A stretch of DNA of 64,000 nt from Shimazuella soli (GTDB taxonomy: Bacteria > Bacillota > Bacilli > Thermoactinomycetales > Thermoactinomycetaceae): the NCBI RefSeq assembly GCF_022511585.1, contig NZ_JAKWBN010000002.1, positions 310,001-374,000 on the forward strand, in the 5' to 3' direction. Under the pieces are notes generated by a model. The model worked only from the letters and a program-made list of their open reading frames with translations, was not told the DNA's origin and did not search any database. Positions within the stretch are counted from its first letter, which is position 1. Every line of letters begins with the position of its first letter. The position numbers and the translations under genes are program-made. Positions 16,677-24,200 of the stretch are shown here, piece after piece.

Positions 16677-18536
16677 TTATGTATGATCGATTCTGTATTT
16701 TCTATAATAGCGACTCAAGGTAATCAATGGCCAAACATAAGGATAACTGTGGTAATACACATAGAATTGACCTGCTAAACCACTGCCCACGGGATACTCC
16801 CAAGCATTTCCTTTCTCTTCCGCTAGTTTCAGTAAACAATCGACACCCGCACGGATTTCTTTTGTCGGCTTATCATGAAAAGCAATCAGAGCATCTAATG
16901 CCCAAGCTGTTTGAACAGGAGTGGAGAAAGGCAACTTCACATATTTCATCTGTTGATCACTGTAACAAGATTCACCCCACCCGCCATCCGAATGTTGTAT
17001 AGATAAAAGCCATTTCAATCCTTTTTGGACAGTTAAATCTTCTTTTGGTGTTTGAATAGCGGCTAATCCCGTCAATGCAGCCCAAGTCCCATAAATATAG
17101 GCAACTCCCCACCTGCCAAACCATGAGCCATCTTTCTTCTGGTTTTTTTCCAGCCATTTACGTGCTGTATTGATTGTAATCGATTGATTTGCATATGTAG
17201 TATAATTCCCTAAAAGTTCCAACGTTCTGCCTGTGAGATCAGCCATAGAAGGATCTCCCCAGATCTTACTGCCTAGATCAGGTAAAAAGGATTGCCAAGC
17301 TTTTCCGGTGTCTTTTTCAAATGCAGGCCATCCACCATCCTTATTTTGCATAGTCAGAAGCCATGTGACACCGCGTTTCCAAGCTTTTTTGTTGGATTCA
17401 TTTCGATAAGTGTATGTGAGAACACGTAGTGCAATGGTTGTATCATCTACATCTGGGTTTATCGTGTTACAATCAGAAAATCCCCAACCTCCCGGTTCTA
17501 CTCCTCGATTATGTATAGCCCAATCCCCTAGGCGAGTATATTGCCTTGATAAAAGGTAGTTTCGGCCCTTTTTTATCGTCGAATGCTCAAGGTCAATTCC
17601 AGCTTCGATTAGTGCATGAAGGACCAATCCCGTATCCCAGACATTTGCATTTGCTTCTTGTATATGTGCTCCGAAGTTTAATGGATATACATAATGGTTT
17701 ACTAATCCGTTATATGCCTTTTCGATAATAGGATGATTTTTTGGGTATCCGAGAGCAAGCAGAGCAAAGATAAGCAAAAAAGTAGTAGTCATATAGTTGT
17801 ACAATGTACCATCGGGTTCAATTCGATCCAATAAAAATTTTTCTCCATACTCTGTTGCATAATGATGAATATTTTCTCTTAATATATCGCGGGGAAGGAA
17901 TGGAGTAATCTTTTCTTCCAGTAGTTGGGAAAATCTTTTGTGTGATTTGGTTTGCGGCATCCATTCATTTACTTGATCATAGTTAGGTAAATGGATCATC
18001 CATTGTCGATCATGAATGATCATGATTGGTGCTAAATGAGTACGTGCATATCCGACAAAATCAAAAAAATGGACTGGTCCCCATTTAGGAAGCAGGAAAA
18101 ATTCTATTGGTAATTTAGAAAGATGATTCCAAGGGTAATGACCAAAAATAGCTAAGATTGTTCGAGTTAAGGGATTTGCTTGATCAAAGTGGTCATTTTT
18201 TGATAAATATTTTCTCGCTTTTTCCAGTAGATAAGGATTATGAAATTTACTGCTATATAAAAGAGCCAAGCAAGCTTCAACAGTCGCAGAAGGGTTGCCT
18301 GCTTTTTCATCAGGAAAGGATGTCCATGTTCCATTTGGAGTTTGTAAGGCCAATATTCGATCGACTAATAATTGTTCCAATGTATCATCTTTTTTATCTA
18401 ATACTTTCATGAGTAAGATCATGTATGCATCTGTCATAATGCCACTTTCAAAGCAAAAAGCCCATTTTCCATCGGCTTGTTGTTTTTGTATCAATTCATG
18501 CATCAAATGATTGATCATAAATTCAATCTGTTCCAT
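16677..18536 (-). CDS. sqhC: Squalene-hopene cyclase / sporulenol synthase-type triterpene cyclase
   Basis: The 619-residue protein is a prenyltransferase-fold triterpene cyclase. The catalytic DXDD motif is present as DVDDTT (around residue 360), and several QW repeats are visible (for example QNKDGGWPAFEKDTG, QKKDGSWFGRWG and QHSDGGWGE). Such enzymes cyclise squalene to hopanoids or, in Bacillus, a C35 polyprene to sporulenol in spores; the length is close to B. subtilis SqhC (about 630). The product cannot be decided from sequence alone. GAAAGGA precedes the start. The gene converges on the tRNA-Arg unit and ends just past its terminator. Confidence 0.9.
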   Translation of the reverse strand: MEQIEFMINHLMHELIQKQQADGKWAFCFESGIMTDAYMILLMKVLDKKDDTLEQLLVDRILALQTPNGTWTSFPDEKAGNPSATVEACLALLYSSKFHNPYLLEKARKYLSKNDHFDQANPLTRTILAIFGHYPWNHLSKLPIEFFLLPKWGPVHFFDFVGYARTHLAPIMIIHDRQWMIHLPNYDQVNEWMPQTKSHKRFSQLLEEKITPFLPRDILRENIHHYATEYGEKFLLDRIEPDGTLYNYMTTTFLLIFALLALGYPKNHPIIEKAYNGLVNHYVYPLNFGAHIQEANANVWDTGLVLHALIEAGIDLEHSTIKKGRNYLLSRQYTRLGDWAIHNRGVEPGGWGFSDCNTINPDVDDTTIALRVLTYTYRNESNKKAWKRGVTWLLTMQNKDGGWPAFEKDTGKAWQSFLPDLGSKIWGDPSMADLTGRTLELLGNYTTYANQSITINTARKWLEKNQKKDGSWFGRWGVAYIYGTWAALTGLAAIQTPKEDLTVQKGLKWLLSIQHSDGGWGESCYSDQQMKYVKLPFSTPVQTAWALDALIAFHDKPTKEIRAGVDCLLKLAEEKGNAWEYPVGSGLAGQFYVYYHSYPYVWPLITLSRYYRKYRIDHT

Positions 18537-18600
18537 AACATAATCCTTTCATTTTATATAAGAAGTATTCGTGATGAACAGGGTGAGATTCTTCCTAGAG

Positions 18601-18638
18601 AAAAAATTACCCCATAGCATAATGTGCTATTGGGGTAA
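18601..18638 (-). terminator. Terminator of the crystallin-like gene
   Basis: Near-perfect stem TTACCCCA-TAGCA (18607-18619) and TGCTA-T-TGGGGTAA (18625-18638) with one bulged T. On the minus strand it is followed by six U (18606-18601). Confidence 0.85.
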
Positions 18639-18644
18639 TGGTAA

Positions 18645-19238
18645 TTATCTGCCAGATGTAATAGAGGATACTTGGTCATTCCAATTTGTTCCATTAGGCA
18701 TATTATAATCCGTTAAATTTTGGAACCAATAATCCCCGCCATTATTGGCTAATGTTAAATAATAGCCTTGGTAGTGCCAATCTTGATAAAACGTTACATA
18801 AGAAGAAGGATATATATGTGTGGAGGAAATGCGATCATTCCAACTATTTCCCACATAGTAGTAACTGCTTCCAACCGAGAGGGTAATGTAAGATCCAAGT
18901 CCTCTGCTGTCAAAGGAGGCATTTTCATAAAAATAGTTAGTTCCAGCTGCGTTTTGCGGCTTAAGGTATTGTTTTTGAAAGGCTCTATATTTTTCAACTG
19001 TTGAAAAACCGAAAACATGGTGTCCATTTACAGCATTGCGGAATAGGATGATTGCTGCAATTTTTTTGTGTGATTGGGGTGAATATGTTTTTCCATCAAC
19101 AGTGTCTACTTTCAAGGTTTTATTTGCATTTGAAACAGGATTAGCCATAGCTTGAGTAGTGATCATGCCAAAGCTTAGAGAAAGGATAAAAGCAAATACA
19201 ATCATAGGAATTAATACAACCAAAAACTTTCTTGTCAT
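18645..19238 (-). CDS. Secreted beta/gamma-crystallin-fold protein
   Basis: The 197-residue product has a signal peptide (residues 1-33, ending ...TTQAMA). The C-terminal half, about residues 102-195, reads as a beta/gamma-crystallin domain: two Greek-key starts (YFYENASF and VTFYQDWHYQGYY) and two calcium-binding signatures NDRISS and NDQVSS, which fit the (N/D)(N/D)XX(S/T)S rule exactly. The N-terminal part, about residues 34-100, is not recognised. Microbial crystallins of this type bind calcium and are often spore-coat or extracellular proteins; a coat role here is only inference from the sporulation genes around it. Transcribed alone, with its own terminator. Confidence 0.85.
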   Translation of the reverse strand: MTRKFLVVLIPMIVFAFILSLSFGMITTQAMANPVSNANKTLKVDTVDGKTYSPQSHKKIAAIILFRNAVNGHHVFGFSTVEKYRAFQKQYLKPQNAAGTNYFYENASFDSRGLGSYITLSVGSSYYYVGNSWNDRISSTHIYPSSYVTFYQDWHYQGYYLTLANNGGDYWFQNLTDYNMPNGTNWNDQVSSITSGR

Positions 19239-19429
19239 TCAAATCCCCCTAGATAGTGAATGGTAATAACATTTCATTATATATAGGCAAATTCGCAATT
19301 ATTCGCCTTTTTATATTTTTAATTAAGAAGTGGAATGAACATTACTTTGTTCTTTTGAATATATGTATAGTCAAACATCCAGTATAGGCTTGATTATTTG
19401 GCGGTTTTTAAGGAGACGTGGAAAAGGCG

Positions 19430-19669
19430 ATGGTACATAATACAATTGGAATGGTCAATGTTCGCAATAGCAATTATTTGTCTTCTGTATTTCTCGGAGA
19501 TTCAACTGCATCTGGATGGACCGTCAATCAAAAAGAAATGCCGGGAACTGCAATGCTCAGAGGAAATGGTAATTTGGTATCTGCAAACTTTAATCTTCAG
19601 ACTGATATAGATGGAGTAGATACACCTTGGAGCATTCCTGTAGTAAGAAGGGGCTTTGGACTTGGATAA
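19430..19669 (+). CDS. Small GerPA/GerPF-like spore protein, paralog 1
   Basis: The product is about 79 residues. It shares with its neighbours the pattern SSVFLGDSTASGW, K-x-MPG, GNxNLV and DxDxxDTPW. This layout (a strand pair, a GD motif, K...G, N...N, and a D-D-D tail) resembles the Pfam GerPA/GerPF family of inner-coat proteins that help germinants cross the coat, but the similarity is distant. The start is uncertain: ATG at 19430, or GTG at 19418, which lies very close to AAGGAG. It heads a rightward group that includes a GerT-like gene. Confidence 0.6.
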   Translation: MVHNTIGMVNVRNSNYLSSVFLGDSTASGWTVNQKEMPGTAMLRGNGNLVSANFNLQTDIDGVDTPWSIPVVRRGFGLG

Positions 19670-19767
19670 GAGGGAAACTGGTGATTCTAAACATTCGATT
19701 AGATGAACCAAATGACTTGTCAAAGAATACAGTAGCATAGACAAATATCTATGGGGAGTTGGATGAG

Positions 19768-20217
19768 ATGCAGGAGAAAAATTTTGGGTCATTCAATTGG
19801 GATGAATTTATAAAATCATTCCAGCAATCAGCATCAAGTCCGAATACTACATTTGAAATGGATTTTTCTAAAGTTGAGGATTTTATTAGTAAATCAATGA
19901 ATGATATGTTTAAAGCTAATACATCTATGGGGCAATTTAACAGTACATCTTCCAAACGGGAAGTTTTTGAGACACATGATTATATGATTGTAAAATTACC
20001 TATTCCTGAAAACATCAACCCCAGAGATGTTAGTGTATTTTTAGATACAAATATATTGATGATATCCGGACTTGGAAAGGACATGGAAAAGATCACCTTA
20101 CCGATGAATGGAAGCTTTACAGGGTGTCAAGGATATGTCAAGAATGGGATCATGGAGATAAGAGTTCCTAAAAACGAAAAAAAGAACTTTCGAGAAATTA
20201 TGATCAAATATCTTTGA
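19768..20217 (+). CDS. Hsp20/alpha-crystallin-like protein, GerT/CotM type
   Basis: The 149-residue protein has a low-complexity N-terminus, then a domain (residues 70-148) with small heat-shock traits: VFETHDYMIVKLPIPENINPRDVSVFLDTNILMISG, ITLPMNGS and NGIMEIRVPKNE. The length and domain layout fit Bacillus GerT/CotM, Hsp20-related spore coat proteins, better than a general chaperone. The ATG at 19768 is preferred because GGGGAG (19753-19758) stands 9 bases before it. It sits among GerP-like genes, which supports a role in the spore coat and germination. Confidence 0.75.
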   Translation: MQEKNFGSFNWDEFIKSFQQSASSPNTTFEMDFSKVEDFISKSMNDMFKANTSMGQFNSTSSKREVFETHDYMIVKLPIPENINPRDVSVFLDTNILMISGLGKDMEKITLPMNGSFTGCQGYVKNGIMEIRVPKNEKKNFREIMIKYL

Positions 20218-20244
20218 CCATGTTTCATTGGAGGATGATAGCTC

Positions 20245-20487
20245 GTGCCTGTTCTAAATAACGTAGGATTTGTAAATGTAACAAATGCAAATACACAATC
20301 ATCCATTTTTTTAGGGAATACAACGGCTTCCGGTTGGAGTGCCAATCAGAAGAAAATGCCAGGAATTGCCTTGATAAATGGTAACTGCAACTTAGTGGCT
20401 GGCAATTCTACTGTACAGTTTGATAATGATGGATTAGACACTCCATGGAATAGCCCAGCAAGTAGACAGGGAGTTTTATTAGGCTAA
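20245..20487 (+). CDS. Small GerPA/GerPF-like spore protein, paralog 2
   Basis: The 80-residue product is clearly a paralog of the protein at 19430: SSIFLGNTTASGWSANQKKMPG, NLVAGNSTVQFDNDGLDTPWN. It starts with GTG behind GGAGG, reading MPVLNNVGFVNV, similar to the MP-x-x-VG start of GerPA/GerPF proteins. The C-terminal DNDGLDTPW resembles the D-x-D-x-x-D end of that family. Function is inferred only. Confidence 0.65.
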   Translation: MPVLNNVGFVNVTNANTQSSIFLGNTTASGWSANQKKMPGIALINGNCNLVAGNSTVQFDNDGLDTPWNSPASRQGVLLG

Positions 20488-20501
20488 AAAAAGGAAGTCT
20501 G

Positions 20502-20747
20502 ATGAAAAGGAAGAAGATCATGTCGAAACAAAAATCGATGAACCAAATAACAGTAAACATACATGGAATTGCTGTAAATGTTATGGATAATACTTCGGGG
20601 ATTTTTGTGGGAGAAACAACAGCATCGGGATGGTCTTCTAAATACAAATCAAGTACATTTTTTCGGATAGGTGGAAATTATAATTTCGTTTGCAAAAATA
20701 GTAATATAGGTTTTGATAATGATTTGATTGATACATATATCAGCTGA
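20502..20747 (+). CDS. Small GerPA/GerPF-like spore protein, paralog 3
   Basis: The 81-residue product has a basic N-terminus (MKRKKIMSKQKS), then the shared pattern SGIFVGETTASGWSSKYKS, NYNFVCKNSNIGFDNDLIDTY. The MPG part is changed to STFFRIGG, so it is the most diverged of the rightward copies. The start may be 20502 or the ATG at 20520. Its stop codon overlaps that of the leftward gene at 20740 within the palindrome TCAGCTGA. Confidence 0.6.
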   Translation: MKRKKIMSKQKSMNQITVNIHGIAVNVMDNTSGIFVGETTASGWSSKYKSSTFFRIGGNYNFVCKNSNIGFDNDLIDTYIS

Positions 20748-21036
20748 GTCCGCTTCGCTGTTTATTTACTAAATTTTCCACCCATTCAGGTATTGCCCCT
20801 GCTAAATTTGGTGAATCTAACGTATCGGGGTCATGTAGCATGGAGCGGGTTCCTTCAAACTTATTGTTGTCTCCACCAACTGTTCCAAATCCTTGGTTGT
20901 GTTTTTTATGGCTCTCAAAATGATTGGGTGTGTTGTTTCCCAAATTGATACAAGAAGCTCCCTCTACACTTCCTACACGAATATTTCCGATAATAAAGTT
21001 GTTCGTTATATTTGTCATTTGGTTGTCACCACTCAT
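20740..21036 (-). CDS. Small GerPA/GerPF-like spore protein, paralog 4
   Basis: The product is 98 residues: NNFIIGNIRVGSVEGASCINLGNNTPNHFES, K-x-NQGFGTVGGDNNKF, DPDTLDSPN. The start NIRVGSVEG...NLGN is the closest match in this window to the I-x-INSI-x-GG..NFGD opening of GerPA/GerPF. It overlaps the end of the GerPC-like gene by 11 bases if the ATG at 21036 is used; an ATG at 21018 behind GGTGAC is equally possible. A charged C-terminal extension (EWVENLVNKQRSG) is unique to this copy. Confidence 0.65.
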   Translation of the reverse strand: MSGDNQMTNITNNFIIGNIRVGSVEGASCINLGNNTPNHFESHKKHNQGFGTVGGDNNKFEGTRSMLHDPDTLDSPNLAGAIPEWVENLVNKQRSGLS

Positions 21037-21409
21037 TTTTTCTGTCCATATTTAATCGGAAACCGGAAGCAGTTTTGGTGAATTTATGGAAATTTGCTTT
21101 TTTGTCTGGAGAAGTAGCGCTTTTTTTTGTTTTTATTGCACGATGGCTCTTATTGCTAACTTCTTTTACTCCGAAATTATTGCCTAAATTTAAAGATCCA
21201 CTGATTTCCTCTACATCAAGTGAATCCATTCGAAAAACTAAATTCTCCAGTTTAGGATTATCAATCGTAAGATGTTCAATATGAATGGGTGGTGTTTGGT
21301 TATTTTTTAAACTGATCTCGAGTGTGCTTTCCAATCTTTTGAGTTGTTCCGTCAGTTTTTTTAGATCTTCCTGAACGTCTTTTTTACCTCTCCACCATGA
21401 GAATAACAT
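21026..21409 (-). CDS. GerPC-like spore germination protein
   Basis: The 127-residue protein has an N-terminal coiled coil (KDVQEDLKKLTEQLKRLESTLE) followed by PIHIEHLTIDNPKLENLVFRMDSLDVEEISGSLNLG. The PIHIE...LE..GSLNLG pattern is what I know from GerPC, which has a coiled coil and then PIHIE-x-I...L.GTLNIG. It is flanked by two GerPA/GerPF-like genes in the same direction, as gerPC is in gerP operons. It is shorter than Bacillus GerPC (about 200 residues), so it is GerPC-like rather than a clear ortholog. Confidence 0.65.
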   Translation of the reverse strand: MLFSWWRGKKDVQEDLKKLTEQLKRLESTLEISLKNNQTPPIHIEHLTIDNPKLENLVFRMDSLDVEEISGSLNLGNNFGVKEVSNKSHRAIKTKKSATSPDKKANFHKFTKTASGFRLNMDRKNEW

Positions 21410-21413
21410 TTCA

Positions 21414-21632
21414 TTATTCCTTTTTTTTCGTATTTAAGAAGTCAAAGGTATCCGGATCTTCTAAAATAGTGATGGAATGTGATAATTGATTACCATCCCC
21501 TAATATAGTTCCAAATCCTTCGTTCCGTTTGGATTGATGTTTCCAATAGTGCATGGTATTTTCACCAGAGAAAACACCAGAAGAATTAGCTATTTCTCCC
21601 ACTTCTAATTTTTGTAATGATATATTATTCAA
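21414..21632 (-). CDS. Small GerPA/GerPF-like spore protein, paralog 5
   Basis: The 72-residue product has SGVFSGENTMHYWKHQSKRNEGFGTILGDGNQL and DPDTFDFLN. It aligns with the protein at 20740 (K-x-NQGFGTVGGDNN, DPDTLD), and through it with the rightward paralogs. The start is TTG behind CAGGAGGG. It is the first gene of the three-gene leftward group, and the GerPC-like gene begins 4 bases after it. Confidence 0.6.
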   Translation of the reverse strand: MNNISLQKLEVGEIANSSGVFSGENTMHYWKHQSKRNEGFGTILGDGNQLSHSITILEDPDTFDFLNTKKKE

Positions 21633-21779
21633 ATTAGCCCTCCTGTCGATGAGAACTTTTACCCGTTACTTTTATAATATATACCTATGAAATAAATGTC
21701 TGGCTTATTCCAAAGGTTCAATTGAATACTTCTTTGGATGGATACTTCCGCTTTGTTTCTGAGCCTGTTATAAGGAGAA

Positions 21780-22964
21780 TTATTTAGAGATCTCTTTTCT
21801 CCCTTTTACCATGTAATCACGTATGGTAACATTCACATGATAATGAATAGGAGCTTTGCTAAAGCGTTTATCCCAATTTTTCTTCATGTGGTTCCATTCT
21901 TTTGGATAATGAATACGCAGTTGTTCGCCAAACCCAGCTGCATCAATTTGATATGTTTTTTGTAGTTTGGTCAGTGTTTGTTTTATTTGTCGTTTTATTT
22001 CTTCTGTGGCAGCGATTTCGGCTCGTTTGATAAATTTATTGGAAAAAGCATTACCTGCAAGAACCCAATCTTCATTCAATCGACCTATAGTATCAATGTT
22101 TACATCAAATGAAACATGACCACCTTTTACATGGGGAATAATTTTGCTTTTTACGGATGATATCTCATACAGGATAAGCCCATGTGTTTTTGGATCTTTT
22201 CCTTTTACAAATCCACCTTTAATTTTACCTGTAATCCAGTTTAAACCTTCAACCTCTTCTTCACTTAGAATTCCAATTAACTTTTTAGTGTCTCCTTTAA
22301 TTAGTGCTCCACCATTAAATTTAATCTCTTTGTTTTGAGTGCGTACGCTTTGAACAGCAAAACTAGTATTTGCTTCTAAAAGGTTTTGTAATTTTCCATG
22401 GGTAACAGGTGGGAGTAATCTATTTGTTTTATACTGGTTATCACTGATGCCAATTAGCTCAAAAGAAGGAATATCAGCTGCTATTTTTAATGTGTCAGCT
22501 GCAGAACCTTGTGCTATCAGCATAATGCAACTATCTCTGACTTCATAAGTACGGGCATGGAAACTGAGTAATAGTTCTAAATTCATGTCCCTTAACAAAC
22601 TTTCACTTATAACCGATACTTTTAAATGTGCTCCGACTCCTGCATTCTCTGTCTTTAATGCGAATTGACGTATAATTTCTAATCTGGAATCACCTGTACC
22701 AGATACATTTTGGTATTGTTTTTGCTGGTTATTTCCTTGGCCGGATTGCGAGCTGCCTGGTTGATGGGAGATTGTTTGTATTGTTAATTGAACACGTTTT
22801 TTCTGACGGTTTTTTTCATCAGAAGTCGTAGGAGGAGCTTTATCAAATGCCGATCCAACGATAAAATTGACTTGTTCAATGTCTTTACTATCCCAGCACC
22901 CGGTTGAAAATAGGAGAATGCAAAAAGCGAGAGCAATTTTACGTAATCGGTACATTTGCTTCAC
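21780..22964 (-). CDS. Ger(x)C-type germinant receptor lipoprotein, copy 1
   Basis: The 394-residue lipoprotein has lipobox FSTGC (Cys23), then the family signature CWDSKDIEQVNFIVGSAFD and the C-terminal domain VSFDVNIDTIGRLNEDW ... AGFGEQLRIHYPKEWNHMKKNWDKRFSKAP. GerC subunits sit on the outer face of the spore inner membrane in the germinant receptor complex with GerA and GerB proteins. This is the last of three tandem C genes, all very similar over the C-terminal half. The length is normal. Leftward operon 28221-21780. Confidence 0.92.
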   Translation of the reverse strand: MKQMYRLRKIALAFCILLFSTGCWDSKDIEQVNFIVGSAFDKAPPTTSDEKNRQKKRVQLTIQTISHQPGSSQSGQGNNQQKQYQNVSGTGDSRLEIIRQFALKTENAGVGAHLKVSVISESLLRDMNLELLLSFHARTYEVRDSCIMLIAQGSAADTLKIAADIPSFELIGISDNQYKTNRLLPPVTHGKLQNLLEANTSFAVQSVRTQNKEIKFNGGALIKGDTKKLIGILSEEEVEGLNWITGKIKGGFVKGKDPKTHGLILYEISSVKSKIIPHVKGGHVSFDVNIDTIGRLNEDWVLAGNAFSNKFIKRAEIAATEEIKRQIKQTLTKLQKTYQIDAAGFGEQLRIHYPKEWNHMKKNWDKRFSKAPIHYHVNVTIRDYMVKGRKEISK

Positions 22965-22994
22965 CTCCTTGAAGCTGTGCGAATGCGGTATCTG

Positions 22995-24167
22995 CTATTT
23001 TGAGATTTCTTTTCTTCCTTTTACCATATAGTCACGTATCGTAGTGTGAATATGATAAGTAATCGGAACATGGCTAAAACGTTTATCCCAATCTTTTTTC
23101 ATGCGTTTCCATTCTTTTGGATAATGAATACGAAATTGCTCATTAAAACCAGCCACATCGATTTGATATTTTTGTAATTTGGTTAAAGTCTGGTGTATTT
23201 GTCTGCGTACTTCTTTTTCGGTAGCAATTTCTGCTCGTTTGATAAATTTATTGCTAAAAGCATTACCTGCTAACACCCAATCTTCATTTAAACGGCCGAC
23301 AGATTCAATGTTTACATCAAAGGAAATATGGTCCCCATTTAAGTAGGGGGTAATTTTATTTTTAACTGATACTATTTCATACATAATCAGTCCACCCGTT
23401 TTTGGGTCTCTTCCCTTTATGATTCCTCCTTTTGCCTTACCCATCAACCAGTTAAGCCCTTCAATTTCTTCTTCGTTTAAAAATCCAACAAGCCGATTTG
23501 TCCCCCCTTTTATAAGAGCTGCTCTGTTAAAGTTGATTTTCCCTTTTTTAGTTTGAACGCCTTGAATAATAAAGTCTTTATGAGCTGCCATCTTGCTGAC
23601 TGCTTTTCCGATTGTAAGTGGCGGCAGCAATTTAGCCGTTTTGTATTGATGCTGATCTATGTCAATAAGGGTGAAGGAGGGAATATCTGTATGGATATTT
23701 AATGTATCGGCTGCTGAACCTTCGGCGACCAGTAAAATGCAACTGTCTCTTATTTCGTAGGTTCGGGAATGTTGATCAAGGATTTCTCCGATATTCATGG
23801 TCTTCGCCAATGCTTCGCCGATCACGATAACTTTTAAATGTTGCCCATAAGAGGGATGTTCATTTTCTTGGGAAAAGGATTGTACGATTTCAATTATCGA
23901 ATTTCCAACACCAGATATATTTATATATTTTTGTGGTTCTTGGTTTGCTTGATCTGATTCGGTAGTAGGTTGAGTATTAAAAATAGATTGGGTCGTCAAT
24001 TTGATTGCATTTTTTGATTGTTGTTTTCCATTGGAAGTAGAAGAAGAGGCTTTATCAAGTGCCGTGCCGACGTGAATATTTAATTGCTCTATATCATGAC
24101 TGTCCCAGCAACCAGTTAAAAATAAACAAAAACAGATAATGAGAATCAAATAACGAAATCGGTACAT
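22995..24167 (-). CDS. Ger(x)C-type germinant receptor lipoprotein, copy 2
   Basis: The 390-residue lipoprotein has lipobox FLTGC (Cys20), then CWDSHDIEQLNIHVGTALDKA. Its last 40 residues are nearly the same as in copy 1 (FSNKFIKRAEIA, DYMVKGRKEISK), which points to tandem duplication and perhaps gene conversion. The N-terminal ligand-facing domain is more diverged. 30 bases separate it from copy 1. Full length with no broken frame, so it is likely functional. Confidence 0.92.
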   Translation of the reverse strand: MYRFRYLILIICFCLFLTGCWDSHDIEQLNIHVGTALDKASSSTSNGKQQSKNAIKLTTQSIFNTQPTTESDQANQEPQKYINISGVGNSIIEIVQSFSQENEHPSYGQHLKVIVIGEALAKTMNIGEILDQHSRTYEIRDSCILLVAEGSAADTLNIHTDIPSFTLIDIDQHQYKTAKLLPPLTIGKAVSKMAAHKDFIIQGVQTKKGKINFNRAALIKGGTNRLVGFLNEEEIEGLNWLMGKAKGGIIKGRDPKTGGLIMYEIVSVKNKITPYLNGDHISFDVNIESVGRLNEDWVLAGNAFSNKFIKRAEIATEKEVRRQIHQTLTKLQKYQIDVAGFNEQFRIHYPKEWKRMKKDWDKRFSHVPITYHIHTTIRDYMVKGRKEISK

Positions 24168-24200
24168 GCGTTTCTCTCCTTTCTATTTCCAGTTCATTGA

